From Cedecea selenatireducens (GTDB lineage Bacteria > Pseudomonadota > Gammaproteobacteria > Enterobacterales > Enterobacteriaceae), in NCBI RefSeq assembly GCF_042138895.1, contig NZ_JBHIKW010000002.1:62001-126000 (forward strand): a stretch of DNA of 64,000 bases. Reading direction: 5' to 3'. Positions within the stretch are counted from its first letter, which is position 1. Each line of letters begins with the position of its first letter. Both the position numbers and the translations under genes were made by a program. This document shows, one piece after another, positions 17,629 through 26,173 of this stretch. Below the pieces are notes generated by a model. The model saw only the letters and a list, made by a program, of their open reading frames with translations, had not been told where the DNA came from and searched no databases.

Positions 17629-18590
17629 CGAATACGCTCAAGCTGACTGGCGCTTATGCAGGGCAGCGGGCTTCCCGGCCAGCTGCGCTCAAGCTGTGTC
17701 TGCATCAGCGACAAAGTATCCAGCCCCGGCAGGGTTCCCGGCGTCAGCCAGGCGGCGATTCGAGCCAACTGGGTCAGCCCCAGGCTCGACTCAATGGAGG
17801 AGCTGATCACCGCTTTTAACCCTAATTTGTGCGCGGAGGTGATCTGCTCACGCACTTTATCCAGGCTTCCGGTTAGCGTTGGTTTGATAATCACTGCCGA
17901 AACGCCCGGCTCTGCGGCGAAAACGAAATCACTCTCTCGCAGGCTCTCGTCCCAGGCAATTGCAATCCCCGTTTCCCGACTGAACTCGCGAGACTGCTCG
18001 CGGGTTTTGCACGGTTCTTCGATAAAATCGATGCGCGAACGGTAATCAGGATTAACGTATTTAGCGAACTGCTGTGCCTTAAGCGGCGTCCAGCTGCGGT
18101 TGGCATCAAGACGCAAATGCAGTTCAGGCACGGCCTCAAGCAGCAGATTAACCACCATGCCGTCCCGCACGGCTTCGTACAGGCCGACTTTGACCTTGGC
18201 CACTTTTTCGCCAGGCATCGCCGCCAGCGCAAGAATCAACTCGTCAGGATCGCCTGTACACAGCGGAGCCGCGCGGTAGTCCGCAGGCTGCGGCAGCGTG
18301 CCGCTAGCTTCAGCCAGCGCGCAGCTCAGGCCGAACGCGACGGACGGCAGCTCGGGCAGCGGAGTCGACTCATCGGCTACCCATTGTTCAAGCCAGCGCT
18401 CAGCCTGCGCCTGAGCTTCCGCGAGGTTTTCACCGCTAAAGCCAGGTAGAGGAGATATTTCCCCCCATCCGGTGCTCTCGCCCGGCGTCAGCCGCACCAG
18501 CAGGCCCTCTCTGAATTTGAGGCGCTGGTCACGTAGCACAACGCCTGCCTCCATAGGGATTTGAAAGCGCCACAGCGCCGCGCGGCGCAT
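17625..18590 (-). CDS. menC: o-Succinylbenzoate synthase MenC
   Basis: A 321-residue enolase-superfamily enzyme that dehydrates SHCHC to o-succinylbenzoate. Catalytic lysine is in KVKVGL (about 133-138), metal ligands in RLDANRSW (Asp about 161) and IEEPCK (Glu about 190), a further Asp in AWDES, and the second lysine in VIIKPTL (about 235). The start codon overlaps the menB stop by one base (TAATG) and the end overlaps menE by 4 nt, so the genes are tightly coupled. Confidence 0.96.
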   Translation of the reverse strand: MRRAALWRFQIPMEAGVVLRDQRLKFREGLLVRLTPGESTGWGEISPLPGFSGENLAEAQAQAERWLEQWVADESTPLPELPSVAFGLSCALAEASGTLPQPADYRAAPLCTGDPDELILALAAMPGEKVAKVKVGLYEAVRDGMVVNLLLEAVPELHLRLDANRSWTPLKAQQFAKYVNPDYRSRIDFIEEPCKTREQSREFSRETGIAIAWDESLRESDFVFAAEPGVSAVIIKPTLTGSLDKVREQITSAHKLGLKAVISSSIESSLGLTQLARIAAWLTPGTLPGLDTLSLMQTQLERSWPGSPLPCISASQLERIR

Positions 18591-19447
18591 TACGGATTCC
18601 GTTTAAATTTGCTGAAGTCCGGCTGACGTTTCTGGTTAAACGCGTTGCGGCCTTCCTGACCTTCCTCGGTCATATAGAACAGCATGGTGGCGTTCCCCGC
18701 CAGCTCCTGCAGCCCGGCCTGGCCGTCACAGTCGGCATTCAGCGCCGCTTTCAGGCAGCGCAGCGCCATCGGGCTGTTTTGCAGCATTTCGCGGCACCAG
18801 CGCACGGTTTCTTTTTCCAGGTCAGCAATCGGCACAACGGTATTCACCAGCCCCATATCGAGCGCTTCTTTTGCATCGTACTGGCGGCACAGGAACCAAA
18901 TTTCGCGAGCCTTTTTCTGACCAACGATACGTGCCATGTAGGAAGCCCCCCAGCCGCCGTCGAAAGAGCCTACTTTCGGGCCAGTCTGGCCAAAGACGGC
19001 GTTTTCAGCAGCGATAGTCAGGTCACACATCATGTGCAGCACATGGCCGCCTCCGATGGAAAAGCCGGCCACCATCGCCACAACAGGTTTAGGGCAGGTG
19101 CGGATTTGACGCTGGAAGTCGAGCACGTTCAGGTGATGAACGCCGCTTGTGTCCTGATAGCCGCCGTAGTCGCCGCGCACTTTCTGGTCGCCGCCCGCAC
19201 AGAAGGCTTTTTCACCTTCGCCGGTCAGAATAATGGTGCCGATATTGTCGTCATAGCGAGCGTCGGCCAGGGCGTTGATCATCTCTTTGACGGTCAGCGG
19301 ACGAAATGCATTACGCACTTCCGGGCGGTTAATGGTGATTTTGGCGATACCGTCGCTGGATTTATGGTAGCGAATATCGGTATAGCCTTCAGAGCAATCC
19401 AGCCATTCAACCGGGGCGTAAAGCATTTGTTCATCAGGATAAATCAT
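18590..19447 (-). CDS. menB: 1,4-Dihydroxy-2-naphthoyl-CoA synthase MenB
   Basis: A 285-residue crotonase-fold enzyme (E. coli 285) that cyclises o-succinylbenzoyl-CoA to 1,4-dihydroxy-2-naphthoyl-CoA. The oxyanion-hole segments FCAGGDQKVRGD and GFSIGGGHVLHMMCD are visible, along with the catalytic-site stretch GQTGPKVGSFDGGWGAS near residues 153-169. It is 9 nt downstream of menH. Confidence 0.97.
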   Translation of the reverse strand: MIYPDEQMLYAPVEWLDCSEGYTDIRYHKSSDGIAKITINRPEVRNAFRPLTVKEMINALADARYDDNIGTIILTGEGEKAFCAGGDQKVRGDYGGYQDTSGVHHLNVLDFQRQIRTCPKPVVAMVAGFSIGGGHVLHMMCDLTIAAENAVFGQTGPKVGSFDGGWGASYMARIVGQKKAREIWFLCRQYDAKEALDMGLVNTVVPIADLEKETVRWCREMLQNSPMALRCLKAALNADCDGQAGLQELAGNATMLFYMTEEGQEGRNAFNQKRQPDFSKFKRNP

Positions 19448-19456
19448 GAGAGATCC

Positions 19457-20230
19457 TTACAGGTCATAGTGACGAAAGAGGGTCAGGAGCGCGGAACTAA
19501 ACGCAGCGGGAGCTTCCCGATGTGCGTTATGCCCGGCGCCAGAAATCAGTGCCAGAGAGCAGCGAAGCTCTGCGGCAACGGCGCGAAACTTTTCGTCTCG
19601 CTCGCCGCATAAATAATGAAAAGGAACGGCTAGCCGGCTCAGCGGCTCACGTAAATCAGGCTGGGAGGCAAGCGAAGTCGCCCCAAGCATTCGGGCCAAC
19701 GCCTGCGGATTGTTTTGCACACGCAGGGCAACTAATTCAGCGCGCTGCTCGCGGCTTAACGAACGGAAGACCGGCTGCTGGTACCAGTCGTTAAGCACGG
19801 CCTGAAAGTTTTCATGCATCAACCGCTGTGCCCAATGGGCATCGCTCAGCGCCCTCGCCTCGCGTTCTGCTTCGCCGTTTAAACCGGGATGGCCACCTTC
19901 AACAACCAGCCCACGCAGGCCCTTCGACTCTGGCCGACTGGCGTGATACATGGCGATTCGCCCGCCAAGTGAATAGCCGACGAGCCAATAGCTGTCGATG
20001 CCGTGATGTTTGAGGGTATTTCGTAACGCGCTATCGACCCCGGCAAAGTTCTGGACGCGGACGTCGGCCGAACCGCCGTGGCCGGGCAGATCTATCCTGA
20101 GCTGTGACCAGTCGGGAAAATGCGGCTCAAACTCCTGCCATTCCTGATGACTGCCAAGAAAACCGTGCAGCCAGACGATCCACGGCAGAGTTGAACGGTG
20201 GCCCAAATGCGACACGGCATGAAGGATCAT
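19457..20230 (-). CDS. menH: SHCHC synthase MenH
   Basis: A 257-residue alpha/beta-hydrolase that eliminates pyruvate from SEPHCHC to give SHCHC. The nucleophile Ser is in VGYSLGGR (about residue 86), the oxyanion loop in LHGFLGSHQEW, and the catalytic His in SGAGHNAH (about 235). It overlaps the 3' end of menD by 4 nt, consistent with translational coupling. Confidence 0.95.
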   Translation of the reverse strand: MILHAVSHLGHRSTLPWIVWLHGFLGSHQEWQEFEPHFPDWSQLRIDLPGHGGSADVRVQNFAGVDSALRNTLKHHGIDSYWLVGYSLGGRIAMYHASRPESKGLRGLVVEGGHPGLNGEAEREARALSDAHWAQRLMHENFQAVLNDWYQQPVFRSLSREQRAELVALRVQNNPQALARMLGATSLASQPDLREPLSRLAVPFHYLCGERDEKFRAVAAELRCSLALISGAGHNAHREAPAAFSSALLTLFRHYDL

Positions 20231-21897
20231 GCCTGGCTAACCTGGGCCAGCAGGTGCTGGAGCGTTTGGGCCCCGGCGGTTTCCGGCACGGTGATTTCAA
20301 TCACCGTTGCACCAGGGCGCAGCCAGGCCCGGCGAACGGCCTCTTCCAGCGCCTGCCAGTTTTCTGGGTTCTGATAACCCAGCCCAAACATGGCGGCGGC
20401 ATGGGAGAAATTCACGTTTTGCGGCATACAATAAAAACGTTCGCGCTCTTCGGCAGGCGTTGGCAGAAGCGAGAAGATCTGGCCGCCGTTGTTGTTGACC
20501 ACCAGCAGCACAAACGGCGCCGATGCGTGGCGCAACAATGCCAGCGCGTTAAGGTCATAAAGGGCAGAAATATCGCCGACTATTGCGAGCGTGGAGCGCG
20601 CCGTAGCACGCTGAACGCCTGCCGCAGTAGAAAGCAGGCCGTCAATACCGCTCGCGCCCCGGTTGCTGTAAACCGGGTAGCCCACCGGGAGCTGCGCGAA
20701 GGCGTCAACCAAGCGAACAATTAAACTGTTGCCCACAAACAGCTGGCCGCCTTCCGGCAGCAGCTGCGGCAGGCGCTGGGCAACCTGTGCCTCGCCAAAT
20801 TCACCCGTGCCTTGCTCAACTTTTTCCAGCGTTTGCCAGGCAAGAGACGTTAGCTCTTCGGCCCAGGGAAGCCGTTTTTCAGCCGCATGTTTTTCCAGCC
20901 ACGCTTCAACGTTGGCAACCAGACGGCGGCCACGATGGCTGGCAGGGTCAAGGCGTCCTGGCTGCTCATCGACCAGCCAGTACTCTTCCGGCCGACAGGC
21001 TGCCTGCCACTGAAGCACGCGTTTCCCGGTCAGGCTGCCGCCAAACTGAATGACTATTTGCGCCTGCTCCAGGCAGGCAACGGCCTGGCTATTGCTTAGC
21101 CACAGATCCGCACACGGCAGCGGCTGGCCGGTTTGCGAAAGCACATCACCGATAAGCGGCCAGCCGAGCATTTGTGCCCAGGCCGCAACCTGTTCGCCTT
21201 CGCTGGCTGAAAGCCGCCCGGCAACCACTACGCCCCGTTTTTGCCGCCAGAAGAACCAGTCTCTTTGCTTTAGCACGACATTTTCGTGGGCTTCACGCAG
21301 CCAGGGAGCGTTGCCTTCCCACCAGCTTTCCAGCCGGTTTTGCCAGTCAAGGCCGGTATCATCAGGCGCGCCGTAAAGCGGTTCGGCAAACGGGCAGTTG
21401 ATGTGCAGTGCGCCACCGCTGAGCTGGCCGACGGCGCTGTCGACCGCAGACACCAGCCAGCTGGCGGGAATATCGGGAGTCGGGCGAGGCAGGTTAAGCG
21501 CAGCGGAAGGATGGGAGCTGAACAGCCCCGGCTGGCGAATCGCCTGGTTTGCGCCGCAGTCGATAAGCTCCGGCGGGCGGTCGGCCGTCAGTAAAATCAG
21601 TTTTTCGCCGGTCAGTCCGGCTTCTATCACGGCGGGATAAAGGTTGGCGACGGCGGTGCCGGAAGTGACGATGATCGCCACCGGCTCGCCGCTGGCTTTT
21701 GCCAGCCCGAGCGCCAGATGGCCAAGGCCGCGTTCATCAAAATGGGTGTGGCAAATGAAACTGCGGTTATCCGCCGCGCTGAGGGTCAGCGGCGTGGAGC
21801 GGGAGCCGGGCGCGATACACACGTGCCGTACCCCATGTCGGGTCAACGCTTCGAGTATGACACCCGCCCAGCGGCGGTTAAATGAGCTTATCGACAT
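20227..21897 (-). CDS. menD: SEPHCHC synthase MenD
   Basis: A 556-residue thiamine-diphosphate enzyme (E. coli 556) that condenses isochorismate with 2-oxoglutarate. Seen: the N-terminal pyrimidine-binding region with APGSRSTPLT and the catalytic Glu in HFDERGLGHLALG (about residue 55); and the diphosphate-binding motif with GDISALYDLNAL and VNNNGGQIF near 440-475. The start at 21897 (MSISSFNRRW) matches the family; an upstream in-frame ATG at 21915 is not conserved. Confidence 0.97.
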   Translation of the reverse strand: MSISSFNRRWAGVILEALTRHGVRHVCIAPGSRSTPLTLSAADNRSFICHTHFDERGLGHLALGLAKASGEPVAIIVTSGTAVANLYPAVIEAGLTGEKLILLTADRPPELIDCGANQAIRQPGLFSSHPSAALNLPRPTPDIPASWLVSAVDSAVGQLSGGALHINCPFAEPLYGAPDDTGLDWQNRLESWWEGNAPWLREAHENVVLKQRDWFFWRQKRGVVVAGRLSASEGEQVAAWAQMLGWPLIGDVLSQTGQPLPCADLWLSNSQAVACLEQAQIVIQFGGSLTGKRVLQWQAACRPEEYWLVDEQPGRLDPASHRGRRLVANVEAWLEKHAAEKRLPWAEELTSLAWQTLEKVEQGTGEFGEAQVAQRLPQLLPEGGQLFVGNSLIVRLVDAFAQLPVGYPVYSNRGASGIDGLLSTAAGVQRATARSTLAIVGDISALYDLNALALLRHASAPFVLLVVNNNGGQIFSLLPTPAEERERFYCMPQNVNFSHAAAMFGLGYQNPENWQALEEAVRRAWLRPGATVIEITVPETAGAQTLQHLLAQVSQA

Positions 21898-21979
21898 AAT
21901 ATTGTCCGCAGTCAATTTCGACTATTGATTATAAATACTATGGAAAGAGTTAAATTGATTTGCGTCGTGAATAGATTAT

Positions 21980-23281
21980 TCAGTTGCCGCCGCCAACCAG
22001 CAGCGTCTTCAATCCAGCCGCTTTGTTTTCAATTTCCAGCCATTCTTCTGCGGCCACAGAGCCGGCGACGATGCCTGCCCCGGCATAAAGACGAACGCCG
22101 GTGTGGCTTACTTTCGCCGAGCGCAGCGCTACGCAGAACTCCGTTTGATGGCGGGACAGGTAGCCTGCCGAGCCTGCATACCATTCACGCTCAAAAGGCT
22201 CGTTCGCGGCAATAAATGCGCGGGCAAGTTCGCGCGGCAGGCCTGCCACCGCCGCGGTTGGCTGTAGCTGATGGAGGCAAAGCGCATCGTCCTGACGCTT
22301 GAGCTGCGTCCAGACGCAGCGGCGAAGATGCTGAACCTTGCGCAGCCGCATTACCTGCGGGGGCAGCACGTCCAGCGCGCCAACCGCATCCCGTAGCCGC
22401 TGGCAGATGTCTTCTACCACCAGCATATTTTCACGCTGGTTTTTGTCATCTTTTAGCAGCCAATGGCCTAGCTTCGCGGCCTGAGCGTCGTCGGCGTGGT
22501 TAGCCACCGTGCCCGCCAGCGCCTCGGTACGCAGCGCATCGTCGATTCTTCGCCACAGGCGCTCCGGGCTGGAGCCCAGAAACGCGTTTTTCGCATCGAA
22601 CGCCATCAGAAAATGGTAGCAGTTCAGGTTCACCCTGCGGCTTGCGGCCATAAACCCTGCGGCAGAAACCGGAGAAGAAAACGCCAGGTCGGTAGCCCGA
22701 GCCAGCACGACTTTATCCAGTTCATCCTGGCTAATAGCGCTCACAACCTGGTCTACCAGGCGGTGCCATTCAGGCTGTTCCGGGAGATGGGTTTCCCCCA
22801 GGCATTTGAGGTTTAGCTGCGGGAGGAGTTTCGCCGGCAGAAGCTGTTCAATAAACGCCGCGGCGGCTAAAGCGTCCTGCTTCAGAGAGGTTTCGCTGTA
22901 GAGATGCAGCCAAAGATATGCCTCCCCGCCTACGCGTCGCCATTCCACACGCGAGAGAAACAGGAAACCGTGAGCCGGGTCGAAAGCATTTAGCCCCCAG
23001 ACGCGCAGAAAAGGCTGTTCCGGGTGAGACTGTAAAAATGTCTGAGCTTCTTCCAGGGCAGAAAAACTCAGCAACGCGCCCAGCGCGGCAACCTCTTCGT
23101 TACCGCTGCGCTGCTGCCAGTAAAATTGAGGATAGAGCGATTGGGCAGTTAGCCAGGCGAGAGGATCGGAGGCGTCACTCAGCGTGACCGGCACGCACAG
23201 GCGCTGAAGGCCCGGCGCATCCGCAAATTCTCCTGCTAATTCCTGCTGCATTTGCTGCAGTGCTACGGCTACTGAATTCAC
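21980..23281 (-). CDS. menF: Menaquinone-specific isochorismate synthase MenF
   Basis: A 433-residue chorismate-utilising enzyme (E. coli 431). It converts chorismate to isochorismate, the entry step of menaquinone synthesis. The general-base lysine is in ELDKVVLARA (about 190). Later motifs are SSPERLWRR, TEALAGTVAN, and the Glu-containing metal-binding stretches ENMLVVEDI and EREWYAGSAGY. It is first in the men operon, with 82 nt to menD; the promoter presumably lies in 23282-23331. Confidence 0.96.
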   Translation of the reverse strand: MNSVAVALQQMQQELAGEFADAPGLQRLCVPVTLSDASDPLAWLTAQSLYPQFYWQQRSGNEEVAALGALLSFSALEEAQTFLQSHPEQPFLRVWGLNAFDPAHGFLFLSRVEWRRVGGEAYLWLHLYSETSLKQDALAAAAFIEQLLPAKLLPQLNLKCLGETHLPEQPEWHRLVDQVVSAISQDELDKVVLARATDLAFSSPVSAAGFMAASRRVNLNCYHFLMAFDAKNAFLGSSPERLWRRIDDALRTEALAGTVANHADDAQAAKLGHWLLKDDKNQRENMLVVEDICQRLRDAVGALDVLPPQVMRLRKVQHLRRCVWTQLKRQDDALCLHQLQPTAAVAGLPRELARAFIAANEPFEREWYAGSAGYLSRHQTEFCVALRSAKVSHTGVRLYAGAGIVAGSVAAEEWLEIENKAAGLKTLLVGGGN

Positions 23282-23331
23282 GTTTACCTCACGCTCCGTA
23301 AAAACCCCTGATTATACGTGGTCGTTACAGC

Positions 23332-23360
23332 AAAAAAAAATCCTACCCAGGGGGTAAGAT
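23332..23360 (-). terminator. Intrinsic terminator after elaB
   Basis: Minus-strand stem ATCTTACCC and GGGTAGGAT (one wobble pair) with a short loop, followed by nine T. It separates elaB from the menF promoter. Confidence 0.85.
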
Positions 23361-23392
23361 TCTTTATTTGCCGTTTGCAGGCGAAATCAACT

Positions 23393-23689
23393 TTATCGGC
23401 GGAGTAAAAGCCCAATCACCAGCCCTACCGCAGCGCCGATGCCAATGCCCTGCCAGGGTTTTTCGTGCACGTAATCATCAGCACGGTAAACCGCCTTTTT
23501 GGCGCGGTAATAGTAGTTGTCCGAAGCGTTGCTGATGCGTTCTTTCACGTCGTTCAGCGCCTGTTCCGCTTTCGCCTTTAGCTCAATGTATTTTTGGTCA
23601 GCCGGATCGCCGGAGGAACGAAGGACCTCTTCAAGCGTGTCGCTTAACAGCGCCAGGTCATCATCGAGACGAGATTCATACGGTTGCAT
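23393..23689 (-). CDS. elaB: ElaB, tail-anchored inner-membrane protein of the YqjD/ElaB family
   Basis: A 98-residue protein (E. coli about 101). A charged helical N-terminus with a DUF883-type pattern (SSGDPADQKY, RADDYVHEKPWQ) ends in one C-terminal membrane helix (GIGIGAAVGLVIGLLL) followed by RR. Family members associate with ribosomes at the inner membrane and are stationary-phase or stress-induced in E. coli. The start at 23689 (MQPYES) has GGAG upstream; the in-frame ATG at 23737 is not conserved. Confidence 0.93.
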   Translation of the reverse strand: MQPYESRLDDDLALLSDTLEEVLRSSGDPADQKYIELKAKAEQALNDVKERISNASDNYYYRAKKAVYRADDYVHEKPWQGIGIGAAVGLVIGLLLRR

Positions 23690-23757
23690 ACCTTTTCTCC
23701 GTGTTAAAAAAATTTCTCGTCCGCTAACTATAGACAACCTGAACGGGTTTCGCCTGG

Positions 23758-24207
23758 CTATCGATTAGCCATGCCAACGTGCGGGATGCCATCTTCGTCA
23801 TACACTTCGGTGACCGGATGGAAACCAAACTGGGCATAAAACGCCTGCAAATGCGCCTGAGCACCCAGATAAATAGCCCTGTCAGGCCACTGACGCTGGC
23901 AGGCAGCAAGCGCCTGGGTCATGAGGTGCTGGCCAAGCTTTTCACCGCGGACGGATGCATCCACAATGACGCGGCCAATCACCACCGGCTCCAGTTCGTT
24001 GTCGCTTTTAAGAATGCGGGCATAGGCAATTAACTTGCCATCCCGCCAGCCGAGAATATGGCGGTTCTCTCCCACCAGATCCTCACCATCAACATCAAGA
24101 TAAGCGCAGCGCTGCTCAACAATAAAGACTTCACAGCGCAGGGCCAGAAGGGCATAAAGATCGGTGGCGCTCAGCTCAGAATGGTGTAAATCCTGCCAGT
24201 TAAGCAT
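23758..24207 (-). CDS. elaA: GNAT family N-acetyltransferase ElaA
   Basis: A 149-residue GNAT-fold protein (E. coli 153). The acetyl-CoA pyrophosphate-binding loop is seen as VDASVRGEKLGQHLM (about residues 82-96), after a beta strand VIGRVIV. The conserved N-terminus LHHSELSATDLYALLALR identifies the ElaA family. The substrate is not established. It lies 68 nt upstream of elaB. Confidence 0.92.
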   Translation of the reverse strand: MLNWQDLHHSELSATDLYALLALRCEVFIVEQRCAYLDVDGEDLVGENRHILGWRDGKLIAYARILKSDNELEPVVIGRVIVDASVRGEKLGQHLMTQALAACQRQWPDRAIYLGAQAHLQAFYAQFGFHPVTEVYDEDGIPHVGMANR

Positions 24208-24244
24208 TGAAAAACTCCTTTTGATTCAGGCGCCACCTGATGGG

Positions 24245-25102
24245 TTATTGATGACGCTCAAGCAACTGTTTTAGCACAGTTTCCAGAGGTGTGGCAGCTT
24301 TCACCGTTTCCCCGGCGAAATCGATCCAGCCTTCGTTGAAGCCGTCCAGCATTTGCATGCGCGGGAGCGGGTTTCTCATGCCCTGGGCCAGGAAATCCGC
24401 CGCCCAGTTTTCACGAGGCACCGCTTTCACCGTCACCGAACGCCCCAGAACCTGAGAGAACGCTTCGGCTGCCAGCTGTGGGCTGTAACGCTGCGGCCCT
24501 TCCAGCTCCACAATGCGGGTTCCTGGTTCTGGCTGAGTCAACAGTTCAGCAGCAAGCGCGGCGATATCCGTTGTCGCAATCATCGGGATAGCCCGCTCCA
24601 GCGGCTGCAGGTGGCTGTAGATAATCCCGGTATCTTTGGCGCTTTCCACATCCCAGAGAAAGTTCTCCATAAACCAGCCCGCGCGAAGGAACACGACGGA
24701 ATCACAAACATCCGTGAGCTCTTTTTCCATCAATCCTAATGCGTTCAGCAGGTTTGGCTGAGTGGCCTGCGCTCCGATGGTTGAAAGGCAGACCACGTGT
24801 TGCGGACATGCCGCCTGCAGAGCCTGCTTTATTGCATTAATATTGGCGCGCGGCTCGGCAAAATCCCCCGACGGATCGAACACCGGCGGCAGCAGGATAA
24901 AGACCGCCTCGACCCCGGAAAACGCTTTTGCCAGCGCTTCACCCTCGTGCATTTCTGCCAGCGCAATGTCAGCACCCTGCTGCGCCCAGGGCTGCCCTTT
25001 AGCTTCTGTGCGAACCACAGCACGAATTTCATGCCCCTGAGCAAGCAAAGCTTTGCCCAGTGAACCACCAACCTGTCCGGTAATACCCGTAATTGCGAAC
25101 AT
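24245..25102 (-). CDS. NmrA-like NAD(P)-binding oxidoreductase
   Basis: A 285-residue atypical short-chain dehydrogenase of the NmrA/QOR2-like group. The N-terminal nucleotide-binding motif is AITGITGQVGGSLGKAL (residues 3-19), followed by an Arg in AVVRTEAK that suggests NADPH preference. No complete Tyr-x-x-x-Lys pair is obvious, as in NmrA-type members, which may act as redox sensors or quinone or azo reductases. It is divergent from a LysR-type regulator across 113 nt, suggesting that the regulator controls it. E. coli has rbn/elaD/yfb genes in this interval, so the pair is accessory here. No gene symbol is justified. Confidence 0.85.
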   Translation of the reverse strand: MFAITGITGQVGGSLGKALLAQGHEIRAVVRTEAKGQPWAQQGADIALAEMHEGEALAKAFSGVEAVFILLPPVFDPSGDFAEPRANINAIKQALQAACPQHVVCLSTIGAQATQPNLLNALGLMEKELTDVCDSVVFLRAGWFMENFLWDVESAKDTGIIYSHLQPLERAIPMIATTDIAALAAELLTQPEPGTRIVELEGPQRYSPQLAAEAFSQVLGRSVTVKAVPRENWAADFLAQGMRNPLPRMQMLDGFNEGWIDFAGETVKAATPLETVLKQLLERHQ

Positions 25103-25160
25103 ACTGTTTCTCCAGTTTCAAATCCCACCACAGGGTGTGGACGGCATTATGCGGATCCGG

Positions 25161-25185
25161 CTATGTTGTAACGATGGCACCATAG
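25161..25185. promoter_or_regulatory. Possible LysR-type regulator site
   Basis: CTATG (25161-25165) and CATAG (25181-25185) form an interrupted palindrome in the 113-nt divergent region. Its position fits autoregulation and control of the NmrA-like gene, but it is a short match. Confidence 0.3.
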
Positions 25186-25215
25186 ACAATTCACTGATGA
25201 CTGCGGAGCACTAAT

Positions 25216-26118
25216 ATGATTTTCAACGATCGGGCATTTGACGGCCTGTCCGTGTTTACCGCCGTGGTAGAAAGCGGCACTTTTGCCGCCGCTGCCGAAG
25301 TGATCAATATGTCGCCGCCGGGGGTCAGCCGGGCGATTGCCAGGCTTGAGAAGCGCCTCGGCATCCGACTTTTTGACCGCACCACACGCGCGGTGTCATT
25401 GACGACAGAAGGCAAAGAGTTTTACCGCCAGGTCCTGCCGCTGCTGGCCGCGCTGGAGGACGTGACCAGTACCGCATCGCTCTCAACGAAGGCTATTACC
25501 GGCAGGCTCAGGGTGAATATCGATCCGTTCTTTTCCAGCCTGATTTTGGGGCCTCAACTGGAAACGTTTATGTCCCGCTACCCGGATCTCGAACTCGATC
25601 TGGTGACCAGAGATCGGCTGGGAGATATGATTGGCGACGGTTTCGATCTCGCGATCCGCTTTGGCGTACCGCGCAACAGCACGCTGATAGCGCGTAAGCT
25701 GCTGGAAACACGCATCATGACGGTTGCCGCTCCTGCTTACCTGGAGCGCTATGGCCGCCCCGAGACGCCGCAGGCATTGCTGTCGCACACCTGCATTCAT
25801 TTCCGCGATCCGGAAACCGGCAGGCCGTTTGAGTGGGAGTTTCACCGCAAGGGAGAGGTAATTAAAGTACCGGTGAACGGGCGCCTGACGCTAAACGACG
25901 CCCGGACTCTGCATGAAGCCTGCCTCAGCGGCCATGCGATCGCCCAGATGATGACGTTCGGCTCCGACGAGTTGGTGAAAAAGGGACAACTGGTAGATTT
26001 ATTTCCCGACTGGCCGGACGAGCGCTTCCCGCTTTATGCTTATTACCCTTCACGTATCAACCCCGCCGCACGAACCCGTTGTTTTCTGGATTTTATCCTC
26101 GAGCTGGCCAAAGGCTGA
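25216..26118 (+). CDS. LysR family transcriptional regulator
   Basis: A 300-residue LTTR. The N-terminal winged helix-turn-helix is clear: FTAVVESGTFAAAAEVINMSPPGVSRAIARLEKRLGIRLFDRTTR (about residues 14-58; pieces quoted form one continuous domain). The C-terminal effector domain (about 95-298) is of the CrgA-like type with DLAIRFG. Divergent transcription from the NmrA-like gene suggests it regulates that gene. The effector is unknown. Confidence 0.92.
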   Translation: MIFNDRAFDGLSVFTAVVESGTFAAAAEVINMSPPGVSRAIARLEKRLGIRLFDRTTRAVSLTTEGKEFYRQVLPLLAALEDVTSTASLSTKAITGRLRVNIDPFFSSLILGPQLETFMSRYPDLELDLVTRDRLGDMIGDGFDLAIRFGVPRNSTLIARKLLETRIMTVAAPAYLERYGRPETPQALLSHTCIHFRDPETGRPFEWEFHRKGEVIKVPVNGRLTLNDARTLHEACLSGHAIAQMMTFGSDELVKKGQLVDLFPDWPDERFPLYAYYPSRINPAARTRCFLDFILELAKG

Positions 26119-26126
26119 GCCCATAA

Positions 26127-26153
26127 AAAAACCGCCAGCAAGTGGCGGTTTTT
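26127..26153. terminator. Bidirectional terminator between lysR-type gene and nuoN
   Basis: The perfect stem AAAAACCGCCA and TGGCGGTTTTT has a 5-nt loop. It ends both the regulator transcript and the 15-kb nuo transcript. Confidence 0.92.
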
Positions 26154-26173
26154 GAACGGTTTTGTAAACCCGA

